From Trileptium ribeirensis (taxonomy: Eukaryota; Nematoda; Enoplea; Enoplida; Thoracostomopsidae): a stretch of DNA of 64,000 bases. Shown here piece after piece: positions 28,171-41,528 of this stretch (position 1 is the first letter of the stretch; the number at the start of each line of letters is the position of its first letter). The translations under genes were made by a program, and so were the position numbers. The stretch spans positions 1 through 64,000 of the forward strand of contig JASANE010003911.1 in NCBI GenBank assembly GCA_030248225.1. The letters run 5' to 3'. The notes under the pieces were generated by a model that worked only from the letters and a program-made list of their open reading frames with translations, was not told the origin of the DNA and searched no databases.

Positions 28171-30031
28171 ATTTATTGTTGAAGAATTTGAATGTGAAAA
28201 TGCTGCTTTGTGCTAATTCGCTGATAAATGCCAGCCATGGTAACATATTAAAATTACGATACCGTTATAATCAAGAAACTGGTACTGTTTTCAGGTTTAC
28301 TGGCACTAAACAACTAAAGCATAACAGGTGATGGGTCTATAGTCTGTGGTTCTATATTACACAATACAAACATTATCACTAAAACTATTAGGGCAGCAAA
28401 TTATTTTATGACTTGCAAGCAATAATCGGCAAATATTTACTAAGTCACAAGGTAAAAAAACAATCCCGTAATTCGTTATCGTCGACCAAATTTCGGCATG
28501 TTAAATTTCTATCAATTCTGTTGCCCCAAAAATTTTATTAAAATAAACATTTTATTCAATTTGTGCTTTGATGCGCTGCACTTTCTATTTCAAACAGCGA
28601 TAGATGCTACATAACAATTCGATGATAGCTCTTAATTCTTGTATCCAGCTCTAAGAACAGAACGCTACTGAATTTGAAAAACTGTTTTTTTCCTTTGCGT
28701 TAAGCGCCTTTCCACGGATTTTAAGCTCGCACATCAAAATTCAAACAAACACACATCGCTCCAGAGTTTTACATAGATTTTTTATTTTAAGTTATATAAA
28801 TTTAAACTACTTAAAATTTTTTGACACATATTATCGATGAAGGACTGACGAAAAAAAATTAGTTCCGATTAGGATTTGACACTGTCTTGTCAAAGATTAG
28901 GAATCGTCGGCTTTCTTTGTTGATACACAATAGACGATCAAACTGTCATTGAAACGATGACGAATATGACATATACTTATTTGAATACGTCATTTTCAGT
29001 GCGGTCGTATTAGGTTGTCACTACCGTCTAAGATTTTATTGAAGATTAAGCAACGCAAAATAAAATTCGTGTTTCTTAAGCGTTAATGAACAAAATCCTG
29101 TTAGCATCATTAAGACGTGAAACTTTAGCATCGGTTTTGATATTGATAAAAATCGTCGACTGACATCGAAGTGTTTGGTCTTTAATGTTGGGTACTTTCA
29201 TTTTAAAAGAAAGCCTAAAAAGATATTTGTTTTTCATACTATGAGTTCACTAAATGCTCAAATGTTGAAAAAGGTACACTAATGTTTGATTCAAATACTA
29301 AAGGATGGTTGCGTTATTTGGCAACGAGTAGACTGGATCATAGAGATGTAAATGCATACTGTAGCCCAAACTGTAAAGCGTCAATATATTTGCACTTACG
29401 TTTCGTTTAACCGGCAATTTTGATTTACTGGTCTATACTTACGCGGAATTCACGTTATAAATTCATCACCTTTTGGAACTGATCACCCCTGACTGTGTCG
29501 AACATACTAAACGGAGACACTTTGTCGCCGACATCGCACATAATTTTATAAATTTGAATGGGACAATTACATTATGGTTTGCGTGGGAAATTGACGACGT
29601 ACCGAACGCTGTCTTATGGTCTGGTTGACACCGTCATTGCGTAAATTCTCCGGAGAGAGGTAAAATTGAACATAGTGGATATATATCGATTGGTTGGCAG
29701 CTGAAAAAAACATGTAAATAAAGGAAACAACCGCTTTAAGGCTGGATTTCAGTTTTTAATTTTCGTTGTTTGCATCGTCAAATCCAGGGTTTCTATCAAG
29801 GTCGTCACGTATACCACGTGCATTCCAGCTTGCCGTAGTCCACGACACCGCATAGCTAAGCAAACGATGGTAGCAAACACACCATAATAAGAAGCGAATT
29901 CGACATATAGTATCGAGAACACGCTCACTCGGTGACATAGTGTTGGTATGAGTGACACAATCCGCACTGTATGGTCTTGACTACAGGAGACAATATAGTT
30001 TTAAACAGCAGGGACATCATAAAGTGAATTC

Positions 30032-30425
30032 TATTAGTCGTGAAGTGCATTAGGGAAGAGTATGATACTTCCCTGCACTCCCGTACTAACCGTGTTTGAT
30101 GACGCGGGCGTTTTCGGCCTTATCCCCCAGTTTCTGGGGGAGTAGCTCTAACCCCCCCTCCCAGTTTTTTGGGGTCGGTACGGCCCCCCACAATTTCTGC
30201 GGGGCCGGTTTATCAGCAGCTGCTTTTGAACCGACCCCCAAGAATTGCAGAACCGTGCTACCCGGTCCCAAAACCAGGGGGGTCCAAGCTACCAAAAACT
30301 GGGGGGTTGGTATATTGACCCAAGAGAAACTGGGGGGGTCAGCCGAAAACGCCCGTGTCGTCGAACACGGGCTGGTGAGTCCAGGGAAGTGTCATACTCT
30401 TCTCAAATGCAGTCTTGGTACATAT
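30032..30425. mobile_element. GC-rich foldback element (right arm)
   Basis: Mirror of 13300-13705. The terminal repeats are conserved, but the C/G-run interior at 30240-30340 differs substantially from the left-arm copy, both in run lengths and in several blocks. Confidence 0.75.
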
Positions 30426-30633
30426 AATCGATTAACGAAATCGTGTTTACATGTTTATTAATACCTTAAATACATGTTCTGGTTTCATACATAACGCAAT
30501 TTGGTAGCACTGGCATTGCATAATAACGTATGTGTATATTCGTAGAAATTGTTGGATTATTAATAATGCGCACTATTTTAAAAACTTGAAATAACATATT
30601 GTGGTGACACAAAATAAGAAAGAATATTAAGAG

Positions 30634-31562
30634 TAAGAGGTGGGAATTTATGTCTTTATTCTTGGCTGGAAACTGCTGGCTCTAAAGCCAAGTCGGTCAT
30701 GATGTCTGAAGAGTCGAGCTGAGCCGTAGCCTAAGATCTGCCTGTGAAATCCGAGCAGTCCATTCCTCGTCCAGTGTATCTGGAAAAGCTATGGATGGTT
30801 CTTAAAAGCTCTTTTCTACAATAACGAACATAATTATAACCATATGCTCAAAGGAAGAGATGGTGGATTATCACCCTGAACCATCAGGACGCTTCCCTTT
30901 CAGCGCAAAGTGCCAATTTACGTCTTGCCCATGCGCGCCGAAGGTACGCACAAAGTTTTAGCAACAATCGACAAAATCGATATAAAATTAGCAAGAATCG
31001 GGGAAGAGTGGCAAGAAATTACGAAAAAATGTTGAGTTCTAAATAATTTCGAAAATTTATTTCTCTGGTCTACACCCCACGGCAAGCATTTGGTCTCCCG
31101 GGAGACCGAAGAGCCCGAATGCAGGGGCCGTCGGTCCCTGGTAACTCACACCTCGTGTATATAAGATTATAACAACTAATGCGTAGTACAATAGTCAGTG
31201 AACGGAAGAAGCAGTAGCGATAACTTCAGCTCAACTCGTAAAAACTCTAAAAACAGATATAATGTATAGGTATAGTATGTTTGTTGGTTGGTGGGGGCGT
31301 TGTGTTCACGCCAAGATTATTGAATCGGAAAATTTTATTATTAGGAGCCTAAAAGCCGAACCGAGCCTTGTTTTAATTCAGAAGAAACGAGCGAGCCACA
31401 GACGAAGACCTCGTACTTTGAGAGCCGACGCAGGCCTGACATGGTTCAGATAGAGTTGGGCCAAGCCAGAGCTTAAGATCTGACTGTTAGAGCCGAGCTG
31501 AGCGAACATGGTACGAGGAAGGGCGAGCCAAAAATTGATATTTTGGCTCTTACACACCTCTA
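30634..31562. mobile_element. Possible non-autonomous hAT-like element (right arm)
   Basis: Mirror copy of 12165-13089, with the same edges in reverse order and the same GGTCTCCCGGGAGACC palindrome near 31093. Confidence 0.3.
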
Positions 31563-34500
31563 ATAAGTACTAAATCACTGAAAAGCCGAGGTATTGTTTT
31601 ACTAATTTCACTCAGTTCATACACTATCGCCTATGCCCACAACCGATAATGTACAGCAGAAGCATGTTATACAAATGAAGTATATTATTGCAATTTTCGA
31701 AAAGCGTTTAATTGCAAATTTTGGTACAGTTGCGGTCAATGCAGATGGACCCAGCGGTGCCTATTTGTCCACATGATTATAATTTCTGACTGTGATCAAA
31801 ATTGATCTGAAAACAACTTCTGAGAAATTTTCAAAAATATTTAACTAGGATCACATTCGCAATAATTTAGGGAATTACACAAGTTAAGCGGATAACGGTT
31901 GCTAACATTTCAACGGTACTATGAAAACAATACTACTGTCATCCTTTTTGTGGGAATTTTATCTAGGTATTCTAGTATTATCTTAACAAGTACTGATATT
32001 ACAAATTTGCATCATATAGTAGAAATACAAACTCACTCATGATTGTAATTTCTAAGCTACTATAGGTATGCGTCTAAAATCATTCACGCTTTGGGGATAG
32101 ATATTGCCTTCAAAAAGATACAGTTTCGAAATTTGTTAGCGAAATCATTTACATATGTCAAGATATTTGAGATAGGCTTGAAATTTTTATCCCTGCTTCG
32201 GTTGGGGGAGAATAAGGGATGTGTAATACACCTAGCTAGCTACCTTTTGAAAAAATTTATAAAACTTGGTGTGGTTAAGACACCTTGTTGTCGACAGTAT
32301 GCCTGACATTGTGTGATGTAGATACGTTCCAAACGTTGCGGTCATTATAACGTGAACGCCGCATAACGCGAAATAATATAGCCTTGTCATCCCACGGTTT
32401 AGTGTCCAGCCGAATATTCGAAATAATCAACTTTTTCATACAATTGCCTTAACGGCAGGTTTCTATTAATAGTAACATTATTTTTACCTCAACAGTTGGT
32501 GTTTTAACAGGAGAGCTCAAAAATCCGCCTCTTTTATCTTTAATTATTGATAGCTTATCGCCGCTAACAAAAGCTCTGTAATAATATGTTTGTTTACCAT
32601 TTTATTGCTTCAGCATGGCATATTTTCTTACAATACGTTAGTTATAAATTGTTGTGACAACCACCGGCAACGATGCTCACTCAAAATTGTATGTTTTTTC
32701 TCTCAAGTTTTTTATTCATATTTACAAGTGTTGATTTAAGAAACAGCTTAGCAAGTCGCTCCGGTTTGTAGATGGCTTCAATGGGTAACACTGCCTTTAG
32801 CTGACATTGCTCGTGAACCATAATTGTGATTTGTCTAGATGTTTAGCTATGACGCTGTGCTAGTTTGTAAATTCTGTGACGATCATCTCAAAATCTTTAA
32901 AAAATCGCACATGCTCCGATATTCGCTTTCATCGCTATTCGACCTTATACAGCGGTAAGAGATCCACCAGTAAGAGGCTAACTGTCGAATAAAGCTTAAC
33001 AGCAGGTTTAAAAATTTCATCGGTAATGTCTGAATTTACGTACGTTGTTCATTGTTAACATCAAATCTGTTTCTAATGATTTATGTGATCTAAGCGTGTA
33101 CGTCTATTTTGTGCACAAGGTGTATAAAGACATCTATCGAAGCGACATCAGATTCTCGATTTTAATGTCTGTATTGTGCAGGTTTTTAGTACTGAGCGTG
33201 GAATTTTGCCAACATACAATTTAATTAGAACGTTTTAAGTTTGCGCCTTGCCGGCTGGACAAATAAAACATAATACATAGACTCTTGCCCAACTTATGTT
33301 ACAAAAATTTGTTCGACAACTCAACCTGGCCATTTTTATTATAAAAGTTTCATCAACTTCTCATTAACTTCCATGAAATTACGCCGTAGGGTACTACTAT
33401 GTATTCTAAGAGACGTTTACTTGAACCAGAAAGAACATACTGTTGCTGGTAGTACGATAAAGCGGTAATGGTAATCTGTGATGTTATTTTAAAAGTACCT
33501 GATAAACCCTATTACATCACTAATTGCTTTAGTCACATCTGCTTGTTACATACATAATTTATATTGTAATTGCTATAAAATTTGGAAATGTATATAAATG
33601 TTTTGTTACGTGTGTTTAGTATTCTCCAAAACAATTCCAAGCATTTGATTAGCTGGGAAGGACGAGATAAATTTGGTAATCATAACTTATTGGATTTAGT
33701 TTTAGTGTTGTATATATGTTTGCCCGCTACAGAAGAATTTACACATATCTTTTTATTCATTTAACATTTACACATCTAATCTCGCATACACTGGGCGAAA
33801 TCAACTTAAATGTGGTTATTATCCGCGAATTCAGCAGTCAGGAAACGAATTTGGTCGCCGCTACATCATTAAAATAACATATTTCGTCGGCTATTCAAAA
33901 GGCATATTTTGGTCAAAATGTGTATTAGCATTGCTGTAGCCGTGTATAGACTGGAAATGGATAGACCGGTTTGGTTCAAATTTTGATAACAGAAATGACT
34001 TTGAAATCTGCTCTACGACTACTTTGGCGCTAGTTTAAAGAATAGAAATGTTGTTTTGGGTCAATAGCACTCTAAAGCTGTTGTCATATGCTTCTGGAAA
34101 ATTCGGCTCATAAGTTTACCGTAAATATGTAATATGTCTTTTGTACACCAATAATTCCAGATTCACTGCTTTGCCATTGGAAAATACCTTTAAGCCGAAG
34201 TAGAAAAAGCAAAGCGATACTGCGAACTCGTTGTAATTGTGGGCAATTTGTAAATGTCAGAGCCACAACGGTGGAGTATACATATTCTATTAAGGCTGTA
34301 TTTATGCGAATGACCGGCGAACTACCTGAAAAAGTTTTTTCCATTACTATTGTGAAAAAGCTTCGTTAAATAAATGAATTTGTGCTTATTGTGACTTTAA
34401 TTTCATCTTTTTGTCAAAGCTGTCACAATGACATTTTTGTACCTTCCTTAAACTCCGTATGAGATATAATATTAATAATTACAATATTATTGTCTATTAT

Positions 34501-35193
34501 ACAAATTCTGCCATGCAATACATATACATTATTAGCATGCATTGTTTGACATCTGGCGGACTCGGTATCATGCGTTTAGTTTGAAGCGATATGTATATGG
34601 TCACTATCGCTAAGCCTGCAGCCATGCTTTCTTTAGATATTATTTTTCTGTAATAATAATAAAGTTCTACATAAAGATCCATTTTTCATTTCTGGCAAAT
34701 CCTTCAAAACAAGGCGACCAACAGCTAATAGGAGACTCAACAAGTCCACTGGCCATCAACCTGTATAAAATTATTCCAATACAAGTCGTTTATGAATTGA
34801 CCGCAGCTCAAAAATTAGAGTTTATACTATGTTTATTTATTACAGTGTAGTTGCCGTATCTATTTGCTTTCCTACGCGTCACATATCTGGATTTCATAAG
34901 CGTCATATATCTGTGGATTTCCTCATGCCCGTTACAAAATACAGCAAGTTTTTTTACCCCTTAATGTGAATTATAGAGTGATTATTATGTGTATATTATG
35001 CCGGCTTACTTTGATCAAGCCTGTCATAGACAACTTTTAATTAGCAATTTACTTAAACAATAAAAACATTCTCAGTGATTTTCTACTGCACGTCCTATTT
35101 AAGTTGTAGTATAAATTGGCTCACAAAAATAAATTTTCCCTGTCTTTGGTGAATTATTTTGAGCGGAATTATTCTCATGGACGTTCTATCGAG

Positions 35194-35341
35194 ACCAGAG
35201 TTACCCTCAGGGACCTAAAATAGAATGCAGGCCATACTGTTCTCTATATACTAAGCCTAAAAGTCTTAGTCTAAGCTAAGGTTCTTATATGAGACGTACA
35301 CTAAATTTAAGTCGGGGGGTTGCCGCCCCCCGAACCGCTCG
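35194..35341. mobile_element. MITE with TTAGGC-like units (right arm)
   Basis: Mirror of 8396-8535, beginning GAGTTACCCTCAGGGAC and ending at the CCCCCC hairpin. It shows the same segment order as the complete copy at 57031. Confidence 0.7.
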
Positions 35342-35697
35342 TTGTAAACCACTGTTACAGCGGCTTTTGGGAAGCGACGACGAATGTGGGTAAGCGTAGC
35401 GAAACATAATTTCATCATTTTGAATGCTATAAACCTGGACCTATGTAAAACAACTTTCTCGGTAAGGTGGGATTCAATATTTTCTGAATAATTTTCCATA
35501 TGTGTGGCTTCGTTAAATACTCTAATATATTTGGAACATCACAAATCGGCACAACAATATACTGTCTGAGCCACCAATTCTTTTAAAGAAAAACAAAACT
35601 CAAACTCCCTGTCAAAGAATTTTTGCCGAAAATTACTTTTTCTATAGTAGAGTTTGCCGTTGCAACATACTTCTAAAATGACGAAAAATATGCTCAG

Positions 35698-35930
35698 TTA
35701 AGGCGTGTTCACGCGCTGAAAAATTTTGCTCAAATTTTAATCAAATTTTGATCAAAACTTTTGTATTTTTTGCAAGTTTGAACTTGTGAACACAGCTCAA
35801 ACTTTTAAGTGAAATATTCCTGTAGCCAACCATGGACGAGATGTATTACCTGAAAAAGTTTGAGCTCAAATTTTGAGAATTCAAAATTTGAGTAAAAAGT
35901 TTAGAGCATGTAAACACGCCTTTGGATTTC
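35698..35930. mobile_element. TTAA-type MITE with terminal inverted repeats (right arm)
   Basis: This is the mirror copy of the element at 7812-8033. The left border TTAA|GGCGTGTTCACGCGC is intact and the right border is AACACGCC|TTTG. Internal differences from the left-arm copy are scattered. Confidence 0.8.
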
Positions 35931-38319
35931 GTTTAAATTCACCACGCCATTCCATCCTTACATTTTCATGGTCATAAGGAATATATAAATGTCTTCTCGT
36001 TAAGACACCCGCTAAATTTTCTAATTCTACTCTTCTTTCTGAAATGTTGAAGATAAATAAAATGGCCGCAGCACGGCGAAAGGAATCTTTCTTAGAGCTA
36101 CAATTTTTGATGAAGGCCATATCTGTCGCTAGCTAAGATTCTGGAATTTTGAAATCTGTACAAACCGCATACAAAAACTGTTGTCAAATTTTTCGCTTAA
36201 AACGAGGTCAAACTTGCGAGACAAAGTCAAACAAAAACTAAAAATCCATAACTTTTTGCAGGAACTAAGTTTTTTTCGCTGTGTCGAATTTGTTGTAAAA
36301 ATCACAAATCCTCCTCGAGTTGTAACCATCTGTGAGAAAAAATATATTTAATTTTAATTCCTCGAAGTATCTACTTGACAATACAATCGATATTGTGTTG
36401 AACTGCTTCCATGTGTCTTCTAAGATGATAGAGGTGAGCAAATAATGCTTGATCTTCGTAATGTTTCGTACCGATTTAGCTGTGACTTCACGACAACACT
36501 TGTGATTAGTTTAATTTGCACTAATCGATGATTTTTGTTGAAAAGTTAACTTTGAGACGAGTGAGCGGTTGTTTTTTGAAGCGGATTAACATTCCCTGCT
36601 TTAGCACACTGTGAAGAGAATATCAGCCAATATTGTTCAAACCAACCATTTGAACAGCTTGAAAGAAGATTACAGTTGTGCGTAGAGCAGTAGGCTAATT
36701 CCCGAAAGTACTATACAGCTGTACTATACAAACATAATACATTTTTTTACAAAAATAGCACCCAATCTCCGTCAGGTTTTGCATAATGTAACATTACACA
36801 TTTGGAGTTACTTTGGTTAAACAAGCTGGATGAGAATCTCGCGGTACAACATGATCTACAATGTTTTTTCAGTCTGGTATAGTTGGGTTTGGGCAAAAGT
36901 TCATAAAAATGAGAGCGTCATTTCAGAGTACCCTACTGTAAGTAAACCCATTATATATTTCACGAACGCTTTCTGCAGCATCTCCTGATTTCTGTACGTT
37001 AAAACACAATGGTAGGCCGATTTCCGTTTGAACAATCGGTTCAACCAAGGTGTCAGTCTGTTTTGTTCATACCTTTCGAAAATAGACGGAATTAAAAAGG
37101 AAGCTCTCACAACATCAAATGCCGGTTAAGCAAAATATCAGCGAGTGTTGGAAAGTGATATTCTCCTAGATTAAAACTAATCGCTAAGGGTTTTTATTGT
37201 TTTTTGAACAGCCCAAAATAATAACAATTAAAATTCATAAAAAATAACTACTAATTTTTTAGAAATGACTCAAGATTTTTTGCTAAATTATCAGTGATTT
37301 TTTAGTAGTCTCAGAATTTACTAAGTCAAATGACTCTTTTTCAGAGAATTTTATGAAGCTTATTAGTTACACGATATTAGTTTCGAGGCAATAATGCCTC
37401 ACATTTAACTTAACGCACTTGATCATCAGCTACGTAGAATACTTATGCTAAAATCATCTTACATACCATTGTGCATCAATATATCAATTTGAACGTTAAA
37501 AACGACATTATTATACTTAGGAAAAAATATGCTTAGCAGACATTTTTGTGATGACTTGTGGTAATCACGCTTTCCGCGATTTAAGCCCAGCACCACTGTC
37601 ATTAGCTGTGGCAATAAGCCTTATTTGAGATTTGGTTACATTATTAGGCTCTATCCTATTTAGAAAGCTGTTATTAATGATGTACTAGATTTATTTTTAT
37701 ATCTATATATTTCTGCGTCTGCCACAGCGGTAAAACCTATTATGCTCCGGTAAATTCGCCAATTACGGAAAAGCAACGGTTTTAGGATCATTTGGTGCTA
37801 CAGCTACGGTTGAAACAGCTTTTGAATGTGTTTAATGATCACTAGTTTATAATTTTAAAATCACAGCGCAGCGGAATTGAGATACTGAATGCTGGCGATT
37901 TTGATTTGTTGTTAGGTGAAGTAAAAAACTTCTCTCAAAAAAAGATAACGGTGATAGATGAGTTTCAGGACTTCACAACCACTAGACTTCTAAGTTAAGG
38001 GGTGGGAGTTTCAGTAAATGATGTAATGATGATCCTCCAGAACATTCCCATTATATCGGGAAGACGGTCGTGTATTGAAAAGTTGAGTTTTTTTCAGCCT
38101 TAGTCGCTGCAACCTTTCCCGGTGAACATTTTTCCGATCCCGTGAAACTTTCACAGTTTTCGCTGTCGAATCACGACTGTCATATATGTTTATATTTTTA
38201 CAATCGTTTGGTGTTTACAAGACCTGTTACAATCTGATTCAAACGCTGCTCATCTGTGGACTTTACGGAAATAAAATGATGTACTGTTCACTGGGCTCCA
38301 CCGGTCTCGTCATTTCGTA

Positions 38320-39612
38320 GAAAATGTCTCTTATAACTGTGTTTTTGCCGTTTTTCAATGTTTCCTGTTTTCGTTCCGGAAGCGCTTAGTTCTTTTTGAA
38401 CATTTTATTGGGAATGTCTCTTATAACTGTGTTTTTGCCGTTTTCCAATGCTTTCATTTTCGTTCCCCTGGAGATGCTTAGTTATTTTTGAACATTTTAT
38501 TGGGAATGTTTGACAACTCGTGTTTTTGCCGTTTTTCAATGTTTCCCATTTTCGTTCCCCGAAGATGCTTAGTTCTTTTTGAACATTTTATTGGGAATGT
38601 CTCTTAGAATTGGGTTTTTGCCGTTTTTCAATGTTTCCCATTTTCGTTCCCCGAAGATGCTTAGTTGTTTTTTGAACATTTTTATTGCGAATGTTTCTGA
38701 TAACGACGTTTTTGCCGTTTTTCAATGTTTCCCATATTTTGTTCCCCGAAGATGCTTAGTTCTTTTTGAACATTTTATTGTGACGCTCTTATAACTGTGT
38801 TTTTGCCGTTTTTCAATGTTTCCCATTTTGTTCCCCTAAGATGCTTAGCTTCTTTCGAACATTTTATTGTGAATGTCTCTTATAACTGCGTTTTTGCCGT
38901 TTAACAATGTTTCCCATTTTCGTTCCCCGAAGATGCTTAGTTCTTTTTGAACATTTTATTGGGAATGTCTCTTATAACTGTGTTTTGCCGTTTTTCAATG
39001 TTTCCCATTTTCGTTCCCCGCAGATGCTTAGTTCTTTTAGAACATTTTATTGGGAATGTCTCTTATAACTGTGTTTTTGCCGTTTTTCAATGTTTCCCAT
39101 TTTCGTTCCCCGAAGATGCTTAGTTCTTTTTGAACATTTTATTGTGAATGTCTCTTATAACTGTGTTTTTGCCGTTTTTCAATTATACACATTTTAGAAC
39201 ACCGAAGATGCTTAGTACTTTTAGAACATTTTATTGTGAATGTCTCTTATAACTGTGTTTTTGCCGTTTTTCAATGTTTCCCATTTTCGTTCCCCGAAGA
39301 TGCTTAGTTCTTTTTGAACATTTTATTGTGAATGTCTCTTATAACTGTGTTTTTGCCGTTTTTCAATGTTTCCCATTTTCGTTCCCCGAAGATGCTTAGT
39401 TCTTTTTGAACATTTTATTGGGAATGTCTCTTATAACTGTGTTTTTGCCGTTTTTCAATGTTTCCCATTTTCGTTCCCCGAAGATGCTTAGTTCTTTTTG
39501 AACATTTTATTGGGAATGTTTCTTATAACTGTGTTTTTGCCGTTTTTCAATGTTTCCCATTTTCGTTCCCCGAAGATGCTTAGTTCTTTTTGAACATTTT
39601 ATTGGGAATGTT
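38320..39612 (-). repeat. 92-bp tandem array, ~14 units (right arm)
   Basis: This is the mirror of the 4150-5441 array. The units at about 38430-38870 carry many more irregular substitutions and indels than any units in the left array. One unit near 39180-39220 is also heavily altered, whereas 39240-39612 is regular. Confidence 0.95.
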
Positions 39613-41528
39613 TTTGCGATATAAAATATTATTTTACCTTTTCAGTATCAGTTTTTTAATTAAAAAATGACATTAAAAATATTGGTTTGTGATTTTTAGA
39701 AAATATACTTTGAAATTTTTTCCTATTACGGTAATGTCAGCTCAAACATATTCCAAGCATAATGGCAATACGAAGCCTGAGTAAAGGACTTAGGTGCAGG
39801 CGGACATTTAGTCTAAGCTATGTTACATCGATATTCATCTGTAAGATTTGACTGAATGTTTAACACATTAGCAATACGGTTGTGATAAAGCACCGAATAT
39901 TTTAAATCAAAACAAAACGAAGAACCACTACTATCAACTAAAGAACATACTAAACTGGTTCGTGCCTCGTTTAACTTGTACTGACTCAAGTCTTGAGCAA
40001 AAAGCCACTTTCGCGACCTTCACCTTGAACAGTTATAGTGGTTACACAATACTATACCATGGGTAGTCATAGTCGTAAATGAGTGCTTATGCTTGGAAAA
40101 GCCGGTCCAGAGGTGTGCGCGGGCCTGAATTCTTGAGCCCGGACTTGGCCTTGGCTCGCGACTCTTGTGTCCGTGCACGCCAGATCCGGTCCCACCACGC
40201 GGACGCCAAATGTCGGCGTCTGAGCCCGCGCAGGACCGCAGGTATATATGTTTCCCGCATACATATAAATTTAGACATCGCACGCTGGATGATGTTTTAT
40301 GCGCATAAAGAACTAGCTATTTATTGGCGCTGATGAAAAAAATCCTAGTAATTTCCGCTGCAATGGGTCTCATTTCTTGTTTTACCCACTGCTCAATGTC
40401 AACGCTAAGATCTTGTTTGAATTTACGATCGGCTTGCGTCAGACCGGGCACAAACTGAAAGTGTTTGAATATCGGATCCAAAGAACATGCCACCCAGTGG
40501 TACGCAACAATAGTGCTTACTTAGTATTTACTAACGTATTTACTTCATCACATAACCACGTTCACGTAAAATAGATCCATACATTCAAACTCAGAATATA
40601 TTTGAAAGTATATGCATAAAAATTTTTTGCGACCAACAGAATTTAAATAGCCTAAGGTACAAAGACGTTCATGGTCGAAACGAAAATGGGCCACGACCTA
40701 TGACTCAGTGACCAGGCCCCCTACGGCTTTGTGCCCCAGTGACCCACGACCATCTCTGATAGAAACCCAAATAGCACATCAATCACTGTTCCATGACATT
40801 TCGAAAAACACATACTGTAAAGCAGCAGTTTGTAAAGCACTTCACCATGCCAATACTAAATATTATGTAACATAGCACAAGGGTAAACAATCCGGATGAG
40901 TTGAAGAATTTCTCCAACACAGTAAGACCTTTACTTCGTTAGAAATCAACTGTCGCTGCACTTCCAGGTTTACTCCACTGTCTACACCACATCCTCACAG
41001 TGACTCGAAATTTATTGCTATATCTAGTACCTGGTAAAGCCACGCGACCTCGTCGTACATAAATCTTAATGTTATGGGGCTAACATGCTGACGAATCCTC
41101 ATGCTGAGCGCAAATAATAGTCATCTTGGTCAACGTGACTCATTTTTGTTTCTTACCCACTGGATCACCATAGTTTTACCGTCGCTGGACCCATCGTCGA
41201 GCATATATACATTTACAAACCAGTCATCTAATACGCTACGAGAATAGTCGGCGATCGCGGTGGGGGAGGGGCTGCTGTAGCATGAAATTTCTGGTTACCC
41301 AACTACCCTAGCCCTATGCGTACCTTCACGCACCGACTGACACTACTGGCCCCTAAATCCCAGACATTGGGGGCCTTTAATATATGACATTTCTAAATAG
41401 AAAATAATATACCTGAAAAAATTCACAGATTCACAGTATTTTACTTAATTTGTTGAATCATAACTTGCATACAATATAATATCTAACCTAAGCGTTATGA
41501 CCTGTGGTCCTGACTACAGCTAGAAGCT

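Larger units (their letters stand above)
2230..41528. repeat. ~39.3-kb near-perfect palindrome (inverted duplication)
   Basis: The text at 2230-2250 (AGCTTTTAGCTGTAGTCAGG...) is matched in reverse complement at 41508-41528. The text just left of 21838 is matched just right of 21870. Anchor points between these (the arrays, foldback elements and short ORFs such as those at 16517/27012, 15628/27923 and 9970/33582) pair consistently about the centre at ~21854. Arms are 19609 and 19659 bases long. Differences are small substitutions and homopolymer indels, with a few strongly diverged patches. No gene of convincing length lies inside. It may be a genuine inverted duplication kept similar by gene conversion, or an artefact of palindromic reads or amplification chimeras; sequence alone cannot decide. 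Confidence 0.97.
21870..41528 (-). repeat. Right arm of the palindrome
   Basis: The arm is the reverse complement of 2230-21838, 19659 bases long. Unannotated stretches 22500-24361, 25000-27164, 28150-30031, 31563-35193, 35931-38319 and 39613-41528 mirror the empty stretches of the left arm and contain no supportable gene. Differences from the left arm concentrate at about 34637-34805, 30240-30340 and 38430-38870. Confidence 0.95.

Noticed and set aside
30096..30461. 121-codon ORF over the GC-rich foldback element
   Set aside because: It is a translation of C/G runs and terminal repeats, giving low-complexity Pro/Gly/Ser sequence.
2230..41528. Palindrome interpreted as a giant DNA transposon or hairpin virus genome with long inverted repeats
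   Set aside because: No polymerase, integrase, capsid or ATPase-like ORF is present in either arm or at the centre; contents are satellites and MITEs.
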